Below are positions 1 through 6,940 of a stretch of DNA of 50,853 bases, one piece after another. The notes under the pieces are model-generated. The model worked only from the letters and a program-made list of their open reading frames with translations, did no database searches and was not told the DNA's origin. How positions within the stretch are numbered: the stretch's first letter is position 1; every line of letters begins with the position of its first letter. The DNA lies in assembly GCF_017255295.1 (NCBI RefSeq), contig NZ_JAFKDE010000001.1, positions 1-50,853 of the forward strand. The letters are read 5' to 3'. The DNA comes from Nitratireductor aquimarinus (GTDB taxonomy: Bacteria; Pseudomonadota; Alphaproteobacteria; Rhizobiales; Rhizobiaceae). The position numbers and the translations under genes are program-made.

Positions 1-54
1 ATGCTCCTTCAAGATGCCAATGATCTGTTCTTCTGAGAACCGTGACCGTTTCAT
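1..54 (-). CDS. IS3-family transposase OrfA, N-terminal fragment (runs off window)
   Basis: The minus strand from 54 to 1 encodes 18 residues, MKRSRFSEEQIIGILKEH, the hallmark start of the helix-turn-helix OrfA protein of IS3-family elements. OrfA binds the terminal repeats and, by programmed frameshifting with OrfB, forms the DDE transposase. The ATG at 54 is preceded by a purine-rich AAGGAGA stretch at suitable spacing. The remainder of OrfA and all of OrfB lie to the left of the window, so integrity and activity of the element cannot be judged. Confidence 0.85.
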   Translation of the reverse strand, partial: MKRSRFSEEQIIGILKEH

Positions 55-119
55 TGCCTGTCTCCTTCGTTGAGGAACAGGCTAACCCAAAATCGGGAAC
101 ATCTCAGGGGAGCAGGTCA
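1..119 (-). mobile_element. End of an IS3-family insertion sequence
   Basis: Read on the minus strand from position 119, the DNA begins TGACCTGCTCCCCTGAGAT (119-101), which resembles the terminal inverted repeat of many IS3-family elements. About 65 bases further in, the first codons of an OrfA transposase appear. Only this end lies in the window; the rest continues past position 1, so the other inverted repeat and the target duplication cannot be seen. The right boundary is placed at 119 because the lipoprotein reading frame begins exactly there. Subgroup (IS51 or IS407 type) is a guess. Confidence 0.8.
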
Positions 120-406
120 TGGCATCTGCATTGATTGTTAGCGGGTGCGTTTCACCGCTCAAGCAAGCGCGGCATGAGCGAGAAGCGAAGCAATGCGAAG
201 CATTTGGATACAAGCTTGGCACTGACGCATACGCGAATTGTCGGATGCAATTCGAAATGCAGCACAAACGAAAGATGTCAGATATTGGTAATTCAATCGC
301 ACAAGCCAGCCAGCCGCGCCCCGCGGTCTATACGCCGGCAGCGCCGACTAATTGTACTTCTCGGCAAAGCTATCCGGGTGCGCCGGTCTATACGAACTGC
401 TTTTGA
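119..406 (+). pseudogene. Small lipoprotein, 5' end removed by the IS insertion
   Basis: This 95-residue frame starts MASALIVSGCVSP, the tail of a lipoprotein signal peptide with lipobox V-S-G-C and predicted lipidated Cys10. The hydrophobic part is too short for export and the positively charged n-region is missing. The ATG at 119-121 is formed from the last base of the IS plus two host bases, so the true start was almost certainly lost. The body has the pattern C-x-x-F-G-Y-x-x-G-T-D-A-Y-A-x-C (residues about 26-41), which I recognise from small alphaproteobacterial lipoproteins of unknown function. The C-terminus is Pro/Tyr-rich and ends at a Cys. Probably a broken gene. Confidence 0.65.
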
Positions 407-576
407 GCAAGTCCGGTATCTGCAATTAGTCTGTCGGTACGGGCGACTTCTCCCAACCATGGTGTATTAATTTTCCGTCGGTAGGTCGGAATTTGGGCGG
501 AGTGTCTTCAAAATCTGGGCTAGGCATACTGCGTAGCAGACTTTCTAAATGTCATAATGAAAAGAATAGAAGCTCA

Positions 577-1143
577 ATGGCTTTTCGATTTGTACGTTTT
601 CTTGACATGACGAGAGCCTCAGTCCTCCTCGCTGGGGTTGTTGTATTCTCCGTCGTTCCCTCTCTGTTGGATCGGAAAGATGACGTCCCGATCACCACAC
701 TTTCGTACACTGCATGGGCTCAAGATGAAGCGAGTGCTGGCGACGTTCCAGACCTGGGTTGGAGGTCAGACGCCAGGGGCTGCCCGCGCGGCGAGCAGCT
801 CGATCCTTATGAAATCTGGCGTGAGGCTGGAGTTCACTCTCCCGCTGAAGGAGAGCGCTTCCTCCTGCTGAAGTACCGTGAAAAAGGCTTGATGTCGTTC
901 GTCGATTGGTTGCGGTGTCAGGGCTTTAGCGTAAGAGTTCTAACCGAGGCAACTGTCGGTGTGCCGCCGGGCCAGTTGAGCGTAGCAATCTCCTTCGGGG
1001 TAGCCTCACGGAATCGTAGACCGCTTTGGGAGATCAAGGTTCCTTGGCTTCGCAGTGGAACCGTAAGCGGACAGGGATTCCAGATGAGACTCACGCTTGA
1101 GAGAGAGGTCATATCAATAACCTACAGCGAGTCTCTTTGGTGA
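577..1143 (+). CDS. Hypothetical exported or membrane-anchored protein
   Basis: No family recognised. The open frame reaches back to 493, but the ATG at 577 (MAFRFVRFLDM) or at 607 (MTRASVLLAG) is more natural, because either places a hydrophobic segment (ASVLLAGVVVFSVVPSLL) at the N-terminus as a signal sequence or anchor. The rest is soluble, with Cys residues in RGCPRGEQ and RCQGF that might pair in the periplasm. Base composition is less GC-rich than the core genes to the right, which suggests acquired DNA. The frame ends at 1143, while a second open frame overlaps it from 1121 in +1 phase, so this could be the front part of a frameshifted gene. Confidence 0.45.
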   Translation: MAFRFVRFLDMTRASVLLAGVVVFSVVPSLLDRKDDVPITTLSYTAWAQDEASAGDVPDLGWRSDARGCPRGEQLDPYEIWREAGVHSPAEGERFLLLKYREKGLMSFVDWLRCQGFSVRVLTEATVGVPPGQLSVAISFGVASRNRRPLWEIKVPWLRSGTVSGQGFQMRLTLEREVISITYSESLW

Positions 1144-1510
1144 AGGCTCGGACCTGCATGCCGGTGAGGTTCCGGATGCCCCTCTGCTAGCGCACTACGC
1201 GCTTGTCAAAGCGAGATATTTCAATAACTGCGGAGCACCGGTCTCGAGCATCGACTACACGGTGACGAGGAGCAGGACCTATTCCAGCACGTTCGGTGTA
1301 GACTGGACACAGGTGCTCTCACAGGAGGCAAAGAGCGTCGAGGTGGATGCCCGGTTTGCATCTTACGTTCGTGAGGCAGAGTGGGTCTATCCGCGCGCTG
1401 GCTGGACCGGGAGCTTCCGCAACTTCATTGAAAAGGCCGGTGGCTGCGGCAGTCCGATGCTTCAGGCGCTTGAAGACAACATGCTTCGATATCAGTCCCA
1501 CGGTTCTTGA
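1121..1510 (+). pseudogene. Open frame without a good start; possible frameshifted continuation of the preceding gene
   Basis: The frame is open from just after a TAA at 1118-1120 to the TGA at 1508-1510, about 129 codons. It has no ATG before the middle; the first conventional start is a GTG at 1262, giving 82 residues. The untranslated-looking part 1121-1261 reads as ordinary protein (for example LLAHYALVKARYFNNCGAP), which argues that it was once translated. It overlaps the end of the previous frame by 23 bases, so one base lost or gained near the CTTTGG run around 1135 would join the two into one protein of about 310 residues. Alternatives are programmed frameshifting, or a real short gene starting at 1262. 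Function unknown. Confidence 0.4.
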
Positions 1511-1728
1511 TATAGGTGATCTCCGGGGCGCAGCTGATTTCGGTTCTAACGGCTGCGCTCCCCCTCCGGTCGACTGGCGTCTACTGGCATGAAGCGCGGC
1601 TTCCGAGAGTTTGTCGAGCACTCCGACAATCAGCAGACCCGCCCGCCCCAGAAACCGGCAACAACCGCACTGCCTTCTCACAAACCCGCTTGACGCCGGG
1701 CCGCGGGTCGCGGATTAATGCGCGCTGC

Positions 1729-1802
1729 GCGGGTATGATGTAATGGTAGCCTGTCAGCTTCCCAAGCTGAACGCGCGGGTTCGATTCCCGCTACCCGCTC
1801 CA
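1729..1802 (+). tRNA. tRNA-Gly (anticodon CCC)
   Basis: A full cloverleaf can be read by eye. The acceptor stem GCGGGTA (1729-1735) pairs with TACCCGC (1792-1798). The anticodon stem TCAGC/GCTGA encloses the loop TTCCCAA, giving anticodon CCC. The T-arm contains GGTTCGATTCC. The terminal CCA is encoded at 1800-1802. It marks the boundary between AT-richer accessory DNA on its 5' side and core genes on its 3' side. Confidence 0.95.
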
Positions 1803-1900
1803 GTCCCGCTCAGCCGGTATTTCCTTTTTCGCAGCGCGCAAGCTTGCGCCCGCGCCAGCGGGTGCGTATCTCTTTGCGGTCAAGATCAAGGAGCATTCCG

Positions 1901-2164
1901 GTGTCGGCACTGACCAGATTTCTGGGCGACAGCCCGCTGCGCGTCATCATCAAACTGCTGATCGTGTCGCTCATCGTCGGCTTCGTCATGAGCGCCTTCA
2001 ACTGGTCGCCGTTCGATATCTTCTATGCGCTGCGCGACACGGTCGTGCATCTGTGGAACATGGGCTTTGATGCACTCGGCCGCTTTGCAAGCTACATCCT
2101 TCTGGGTGCAGCCATCGTCGTGCCGGCGTTCCTGATCCTGCGTCTTCTCAGCTATCGCCGCTAG
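1901..2164 (+). CDS. Small integral membrane protein (DUF6460-like)
   Basis: An 87-residue protein, taking the GTG at 1901 as start because AAGGAG lies just upstream; the frame extends to 1844, but those codons encode an implausible Arg/Ser-rich stretch. Two hydrophobic helices are visible: about residues 15-32 (IIKLLIVSLIVGFVMSAF) and about 63-80 (ILLGAAIVVPAFLILRLL). Between them lies FNWSPFDIFYALRDTV. I recall this layout from short Hyphomicrobiales membrane proteins labelled DUF6460; the number is from memory. Function is unknown. It ends 10 bases before the MATE exporter gene and is probably co-transcribed with it. Confidence 0.7.
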   Translation: MSALTRFLGDSPLRVIIKLLIVSLIVGFVMSAFNWSPFDIFYALRDTVVHLWNMGFDALGRFASYILLGAAIVVPAFLILRLLSYRR

Positions 2165-2174
2165 GCCGGCGGGA

Positions 2175-3518
2175 ATGGACGTTTCCACGCCGACGCGGGC
2201 CGCGCGCCCGTTCGAGGTCACCAACCGGCTGGTCCTGTCGATCGCCGTGCCGATGACGCTCGCCTATCTGACCACGCCGCTGCTCGGCATCACCGACACG
2301 GCCGTCATCGGGCAATATGGCGACGCCGCCCTTCTGGGCGGGCTGGCGGCGGGCGCCATCGTCTTCGACGTGGTGTTCACCACGTTCAACTTCCTGCGTT
2401 CGGGAACCACCGGGCTGGTTGCGCAGGCGTTCGGCCGCGACGATGTGCTGGAAGAGCAGGCGGTGTTGTGGCGCGCTCTGGCGATTGCGCTCGTCTGCGG
2501 GCTTCTGGTCGTCGCGCTCGGGCCGCTGGTCAATGCCGCCGGCGTCCGGTTCATGAACCCCGATCCGCGCGTTGCCGAGGCCATGCATGCCTATGTGGCG
2601 ATCCGCATTCTTGGCGCGCCCCTGTCGCTGATCAACTACGCCATCCTTGGCTATGTGCTGGGGCGCGGGGAAGGGGGGCTTGGCCTTGGCCTTCAGGTGA
2701 TCCTCAACGGCGCAAACATCGCGTTATCGGTCTTTCTCGGTCTTTCGCTGGGCTGGGGCATCGAGGGCGTGGCCTGGGGCACGGTGGGCGGTGAGGCGCT
2801 GGGTGCGCTGGCGGGCTTTGGTCTTCTGGCATGGCGGTTCAGAAACGGCCCGCGCGTTTCATTGGCGCGGGTGTTCGATTTCCCGGAAATCATGCGCATG
2901 GTGGCGATGAACCGCGACATCATGATCCGCTCCTTCTCGCTTCTGGCAGCCTTTGCGCTGTTCACGCGGCAGGGCGCACAGTTCGGAACGGTCACGCTGG
3001 CGGCCAATGCGGTGCTGATGAATTTCTTCCTGATCGCCGGCTATTTCCTCGATGGCATGGCGACTGCGGCCGAGCAGCTTGCCGGGCGGGCGGTGGGCGC
3101 GCGCTATCGGCCGGCGTTCCGGCAGGCCGTGAGGCTCACCATCGTCTGGGGCTTTGGTCTCGCACTGGCGCTGGCCGGTGTTTTCGTGCTGTTCGGCGAC
3201 GATCTCGTCGCTTTCATTGCGAAAGCCGAGGATGTGCGCGAGATCGCCAGCGTGTTCCTGCCATGGGCGGCGCTGATTGCGGTCTCCGGCGTGCTGGCAT
3301 TTCAGATGGATGGGGTGTTCATCGGCGCGACCTGGTCGCGCGACATGCGCAACATGATGCTGCTGTCGCTCGCCGTCTATCTCGTCTGCCTGTTCTTCCT
3401 GACGCGCGCTTTCGGAAATTACGGCCTCTGGGCGACGCTGCACATCTTCCTGATCGTGCGCGGCATCAGTCTGGCAGCCATCCTGCCAGCGCGCGCACGG
3501 CAGACCTTCGGGAGTTAA
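2175..3518 (+). CDS. MATE family efflux transporter (DinF-like)
   Basis: A 447-residue polytopic membrane protein with about twelve hydrophobic segments and the two-fold MATE layout. The N-terminal half opens with NRLVLSIAVPMTLAYLTTPLLGITDTAVIGQYG, the usual MATE TM1-TM2 region with its conserved Pro and Asp. Length matches the DinF branch (about 440-460). MATE proteins export cationic or amphipathic compounds in exchange for H+ or Na+; the substrate cannot be inferred. A MATE gene beside pyrD and a DUF952 gene is an arrangement I know from Brucella and relatives, so this looks like core backbone. It converges on pyrD, with a palindromic repeat between them. Confidence 0.9.
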   Translation: MDVSTPTRAARPFEVTNRLVLSIAVPMTLAYLTTPLLGITDTAVIGQYGDAALLGGLAAGAIVFDVVFTTFNFLRSGTTGLVAQAFGRDDVLEEQAVLWRALAIALVCGLLVVALGPLVNAAGVRFMNPDPRVAEAMHAYVAIRILGAPLSLINYAILGYVLGRGEGGLGLGLQVILNGANIALSVFLGLSLGWGIEGVAWGTVGGEALGALAGFGLLAWRFRNGPRVSLARVFDFPEIMRMVAMNRDIMIRSFSLLAAFALFTRQGAQFGTVTLAANAVLMNFFLIAGYFLDGMATAAEQLAGRAVGARYRPAFRQAVRLTIVWGFGLALALAGVFVLFGDDLVAFIAKAEDVREIASVFLPWAALIAVSGVLAFQMDGVFIGATWSRDMRNMMLLSLAVYLVCLFFLTRAFGNYGLWATLHIFLIVRGISLAAILPARARQTFGS

Positions 3519-3519
3519 A

Positions 3520-3563
3520 GCAGTTCCGGGAAAAGCGGGAACCGGTTTTCCGTCCGGAACTGC
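3520..3563 (+). repeat. Palindromic intergenic repeat of Rhizobiales type
   Basis: Outer arms GCAGTTCCGG (3520-3529) and CCGGAACTGC (3554-3563) are a perfect 10-bp inverted repeat. Inner arms GGAAAA (3529-3534) and TTTTCC (3546-3551) form a second stem, followed by GAAAAACAA. Sequences of this form, with an AGCGGGAACCGG centre, recur in intergenic regions of many rhizobial genomes. Lying between the convergent MATE and pyrD genes, it probably also acts as an mRNA 3'-end structure for both. Confidence 0.7.
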
Positions 3564-3643
3564 GAAAAACAATGCGCCGGGGCGTTCTCGCGGTTCAGCG
3601 AAAATGCCGTAGCGTCTTTTGCCGTCAGGTTTGCGGGCGCGCG

Positions 3644-4735
3644 TCAGTTCAGGGCGCGCGCGGCCCACTTATCCACCCGCGTATCGCGGATCTGGCGCAG
3701 CGAGGCGAGGTTCTCGCGCTGGGCATAGGCGCTCATCTCTTCGAGGATCTTTCCGGGCAGGCAGGTGCCGCCGAAGATCATGCCGCTATACATCTGCACA
3801 AGGTCGGCACCGGCGCGGATCTTTTCGAGCGCCGTTTCGGCCGAGTCCACCCCGCCAACGCCGATCAGCGGCATGGCCGGGCCCACCAGAAGGCGCATGC
3901 GCGCAAGCACGATGGTCGAGCGCTCAAACAGCGGCTGGCCCGAAAGGCCACCCTTCTCATGCGCAAGCCGGCTGGTTGCGCCGGTTCTGGAAAGCGTGGT
4001 GTTGCTGACGATCAGGCCATCAATGCGCTTGTCGAGCACCTCGTCCGCAATGTCGGACATAGCCTCTTCCGTCAGGTCGGGAGCGATCTTGAGGAACAGC
4101 GGCACCGGCGAGCGGCGGCGCTTGGCCACCTCGTCGCGTGTCGCCAGAACGCGGGCCAGAAGCTCGGAGAGGTTTTCCCGGTCCTGCAGCGCGCGCAGGC
4201 CGGCGGTGTTGGGCGAGGAGATGTTGACGGTGAGGTAGGAGGCGATGTCGCCAAAGGCGCGCACGCCCGTCTCATAGTCGGCGATGCGGTCTTCGCTGTC
4301 CCTGTTGGCGCCGATGTTGACGCCAACGATGCCGCCACGCCCGGCGCGCTCTTTGATGCGCTCGCGCACGGCCACGAGGCCGTCATTGTTGAAACCGAGC
4401 CGGTTGATCAGCGCGGCGTCCTCTTCAAGCCGGAAGAGGCGGGGCTTCGGATTGCCGGCCTGCGGCTTCGGGGTCACGGTGCCGCATTCGACAAAGCCGA
4501 AACCAAGGCGCAGCAGCCCGTCTGCCGCCTCTGCGTTCTTGTCGAAGCCGGCCGCCATGCCGAGCGGATTGGGAAACACCATGCCGCCGACAATCGTCTT
4601 GAGGCGTTTGCTGATCTGCGGAGGACGGGCGAGGGGCATGCCGCTCTTCAGGGCCATGATTGCAAGGTTGTGAGCGCGCTCGGAATCCATCCGGAAGAGG
4701 GCCTGGCGCGCAATCTTGTCGAGCAGGGACTTCAT
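3644..4735 (-). CDS. pyrD: Dihydroorotate dehydrogenase (quinone), class 2
   Basis: A 363-residue flavoenzyme oxidising dihydroorotate to orotate in pyrimidine synthesis and passing electrons to the membrane quinone pool. The N-terminal amphipathic extension (about residues 1-40) is the membrane-associating helix pair of class 2 enzymes. Visible family motifs are GMAAGFDKNAE (FMN binding), FGFVECGTVTPKPQ, NRLGFNNDG, VNISSPNTAGLR (with the catalytic Ser region), SNTT and GVGGVDS near the C-terminus. Length is normal. Its ATG overlaps the stop of the upstream DUF952 gene by four bases (ATGA, 4732-4735), so the two are translationally coupled. Confidence 0.97.
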   Translation of the reverse strand: MKSLLDKIARQALFRMDSERAHNLAIMALKSGMPLARPPQISKRLKTIVGGMVFPNPLGMAAGFDKNAEAADGLLRLGFGFVECGTVTPKPQAGNPKPRLFRLEEDAALINRLGFNNDGLVAVRERIKERAGRGGIVGVNIGANRDSEDRIADYETGVRAFGDIASYLTVNISSPNTAGLRALQDRENLSELLARVLATRDEVAKRRRSPVPLFLKIAPDLTEEAMSDIADEVLDKRIDGLIVSNTTLSRTGATSRLAHEKGGLSGQPLFERSTIVLARMRLLVGPAMPLIGVGGVDSAETALEKIRAGADLVQMYSGMIFGGTCLPGKILEEMSAYAQRENLASLRQIRDTRVDKWAARALN

Positions 4736-5079
4736 TTGGCAAGCTCTGGAAAGACGTGGGCTCCATCCGCGCCAAGCGGCAGCGGGCGAACCCAGGAAAC
4801 CGCATCAAGCGAAAGCGGAGCATAGAGATGCGGGAAAAGCGCCCCGCCGCGTGACACTTCAAATTTCAGGGCGTCGCCCAGCGCGTCGGCGTCGACGGCA
4901 ACGAGAAGCAAATCGTCCTGACCGGCGAAATGTTTGGCCGCCGTTTCCGCAGCCTGCCCGGCGGTCGAGAAGTGAATATACCCATCGGCAAGATCGACAG
5001 GTGCGCCATGAAACACCCCCGCCTCTTCGGCTTCCTGCCAGAGCGTGCGGGGTGCGATTTTATAGATCATGTCAGCCAT
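4732..5079 (-). CDS. DUF952 family protein
   Basis: A 115-residue soluble protein with the DUF952 pattern: an N-terminal IYKI and W, then GYIHFSTAGQ, a central block LLLVAVDADALGDALKFE, and FPHLYAPLSLDAV near the end. The family resembles ADP-ribosyltransferase-like or glutathione-S-transferase-associated small domains, but no reaction is established. It is first in a two-gene minus-strand operon with pyrD and overlaps it by four bases. Linkage to pyrD is common in Hyphomicrobiales, but nothing here shows a role in pyrimidine synthesis. Confidence 0.9.
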   Translation of the reverse strand: MADMIYKIAPRTLWQEAEEAGVFHGAPVDLADGYIHFSTAGQAAETAAKHFAGQDDLLLVAVDADALGDALKFEVSRGGALFPHLYAPLSLDAVSWVRPLPLGADGAHVFPELAK

Positions 5080-5215
5080 GCCTGCGGCTATACTTGTAAT
5101 GCGGGTTCAGCGAAAGGGTCGAAAAGGTGTTTTCGGGGGATTGCGCGCGATCCCATTTATGGCGCATTCCTTGCTCATGATCCCATCACCAATTGCATGA
5201 AAGCGGAGCGGACCA

Positions 5216-5653
5216 ATGCGCAAGACCATTGCGGCCACCGGGGCGCTGATCGTCCTGTCCATGACATCGGGCGCCATGGCGCAGGATGCCGAGCGGTTCC
5301 GGCTGGAGCGCACGGAAGAAGGCTATGTGCGGATGGACACCCGCACCGGCTCCATGTCGATCTGCCGCGAGCGTTCCGGCCAGCTGGTCTGCTCTCCGGC
5401 CGCCGACGAGCGCACGGCCTATGAGGAAGACATCACGGCTCTGCAGGACCGGCTCGATGCGCTGGAAGAGCGCCTTGCCGCGCTTGAAAATGCAAATCCG
5501 CAGGCCGCTTCCGAATTGCCGTCGGAAGAGGAATTCGAGCAGACGCTCGGGCTCATGGAACGCTTTTTCCGTCGCTTCATGGGCATCGTGAAGGACTTCG
5601 AGGAAGAAGAGACCACGACCACGCCGAACACACCGGCGCCTGATCGCACCTGA
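5216..5653 (+). CDS. Periplasmic coiled-coil protein of unknown function
   Basis: A 145-residue protein with a clear Sec signal peptide (MRKTIAATGALIVLSMTSGAMAQDAE, likely cleaved after AMA at residue 22). A short globular part follows: RMDTRTGSMSICRERSGQLVCSPAADER, with two Cys that could form a disulphide. A coiled coil comes next (about residues 70-95, ALQDRLDALEERLAALENA), then an acidic tail with EEEETTTTP. I have seen similar 'MDTxTGxMSxCxxxxxxxxC' proteins across Rhizobiales, where they remain hypothetical. It is transcribed divergently from DUF952-pyrD and converges on the next membrane protein gene. Confidence 0.75.
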   Translation: MRKTIAATGALIVLSMTSGAMAQDAERFRLERTEEGYVRMDTRTGSMSICRERSGQLVCSPAADERTAYEEDITALQDRLDALEERLAALENANPQAASELPSEEEFEQTLGLMERFFRRFMGIVKDFEEEETTTTPNTPAPDRT

Positions 5654-5664
5654 TCGCATCTGAG

Positions 5665-5685
5665 CAGGGGCTGCAAACGCCCCTG
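5665..5685 (+). terminator. Hairpin between convergent genes
   Basis: CAGGGGC (5665-5671) pairs perfectly with GCCCCTG (5679-5685) around a 7-base loop, 12 bases past the stop of the coiled-coil gene and 9 bases before the stop of the gene on the other strand. There is only a weak T run, so it may be a processing or stability hairpin rather than a strong intrinsic terminator. Confidence 0.55.
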
Positions 5686-5693
5686 ACCGTGTT

Positions 5694-6071
5694 TCAGACC
5701 GCGGCTGCGCGCATGAGGCGCAGCATCATCGAGAATATGAAGAAGCCGCAGCCGACCTTGAGGCTCAAGGCGGCGAAACGCAGATAGATGTCCTTCAATA
5801 TCGAAATGAACACCCTGGCTCCCGACCGCCCCGCCGGTCGGGCGTCGGGGCTGAGATAGAGCCAGGTCTCGGTTTTCCGGGGGTTCTGCCGCGCGGTTGC
5901 GTAGGCCTTCAGGGTCAGAATTTCCGACATGATCAGGGTCATCAGCGCGCCGGCGCTGAAGGCAACGACCAGATCAAACGAAAAGCTGAGCATCACCAGA
6001 CCAATGGCGAGCGCACCGAACATGACCGCTCGTCCGATGCAGAATCTCGCTACCCTGTGGATTTTCTCCAT
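5694..6071 (-). CDS. Conserved hypothetical membrane protein
   Basis: A 125-residue protein with a two-helix N-terminal hairpin (about residues 15-30, AVMFGALAIGLVMLSFSF; and 32-50, VVAFSAGALMTLIMSEILTL). A basic cytoplasmic loop follows (KAYATARQNPRKTETWLYLSPDARP) and then a C-terminal hydrophobic helix (about 100-118). No enzymatic motif is visible. The style is that of unnamed Hyphomicrobiales inner-membrane proteins. It is a single gene, divergent from the response regulator to its right. Confidence 0.7.
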   Translation of the reverse strand: MEKIHRVARFCIGRAVMFGALAIGLVMLSFSFDLVVAFSAGALMTLIMSEILTLKAYATARQNPRKTETWLYLSPDARPAGRSGARVFISILKDIYLRFAALSLKVGCGFFIFSMMLRLMRAAAV

Positions 6072-6275
6072 GATCAGCCTGCGGGGTTGTCACCCCTTTA
6101 CCAGTCTGTGGCATAGGTTATGGGCAGACAAGTAAAACTTCTGCGAGTTCCGGCCCCGTGGCGGCAGCCCTTTGCCACCGTCGAGCTTGAAAATGCGGCT
6201 ATTCCCCGCATAATCGCGGTGGAGGAGCCGTAGCGGAAGAACACGACAATAATGCTGCGGGCGCGGGAGGGATAT

Positions 6276-6929
6276 TTGGTATCTGGCTATAGATTTCTGG
6301 TCGCCGACGACCATCCTCTGTTCAGGGGAGCGCTGAAAGGCGCACTTTCTGGATTGGACAGTGCATGCGAGATACTGGAAGCGGGCGATTTCGAGGGGGC
6401 GAAGGCGCTTGTCGATGACAGCGTCGATCTGGTCCTTCTCGACCTCACCATGCCGGGCGTAAGTGGTCTTTCAGGGCTGATTGCGCTGCGCGGCATGAAC
6501 CCCGCCCTGCCCATTGTCGTCGTTTCCGCCCATGACAGCCCCGAGACCATCCGGCGCGCTCTGGAACTTGGCGCATCGGGTTTCATCTCCAAATCCTCTG
6601 GCATGGACGAGATTCGCACGGCGGTTCAGGCCGTGCTCAATGGCGATATCTACACGCCGGCGGACATCGATCTGGGTGCCGAGGGCGATCCGGAGGTCGC
6701 CGATCTCATCCAGCGCCTCCAGACGCTCACACCCCAGCAGACGCGGGTTTTGAGCATGCTGGCCGAAGGGCTTCTGAACAAGCAGATCGCCTATGAGCTG
6801 AACGTCTCCGAAGCGACGATCAAGGCGCATGTCTCGGCGGTTCTGCAGAAGCTGGATGTCGACAGCCGCACGCAGGCGGTGATCCGCCTTTCGAAGATCG
6901 GCGCAGACACGATCGCAACCGAGGACTGA
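6276..6929 (+). CDS. LuxR/FixJ-type response regulator (CrbR / ErdR-like)
   Basis: A DNA-binding response regulator of 217 residues, taking the TTG at 6276, which has GGGAGGG directly upstream; an ATG at 6252 adds eight unlikely residues. The receiver domain (about 5-125) has the acidic pair D11-D12, phospho-acceptor D56 in LVLLDLTMPG, and a lysine in FISKSSG. The C-terminal LuxR helix-turn-helix (about 148-210) reads LTPQQTRVLSMLAEGLLNKQIAYELNVSEATIKAHVSAVLQKL. The opening FLVADDHPLFRGAL and the kinase next door fit the CrbR/ErdR (ActK in Sinorhizobium) branch, which controls acetyl-CoA synthetase and acetate use. That function is inferred, as no acs gene is in view. Confidence 0.88.
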   Translation: MVSGYRFLVADDHPLFRGALKGALSGLDSACEILEAGDFEGAKALVDDSVDLVLLDLTMPGVSGLSGLIALRGMNPALPIVVVSAHDSPETIRRALELGASGFISKSSGMDEIRTAVQAVLNGDIYTPADIDLGAEGDPEVADLIQRLQTLTPQQTRVLSMLAEGLLNKQIAYELNVSEATIKAHVSAVLQKLDVDSRTQAVIRLSKIGADTIATED

Positions 6930-6940
6930 GGCATTGCTGC

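Noticed and set aside
135-470. A 111-codon frame overlapping the clipped lipoprotein
   Set aside because: Cys/Arg-rich translation in a different phase from the lipobox-bearing frame; no family features.
1729-1802. Attachment site of an integrated island at tRNA-Gly
   Set aside because: No integrase and no repeat of the tRNA 3' end was seen; the atypical DNA lies on the tRNA's 5' side.
2831-4825. A 664-codon plus-strand frame running from inside the MATE gene across pyrD
   Set aside because: It overlaps two real genes in other phases; low-complexity Arg/Gly-rich translation.
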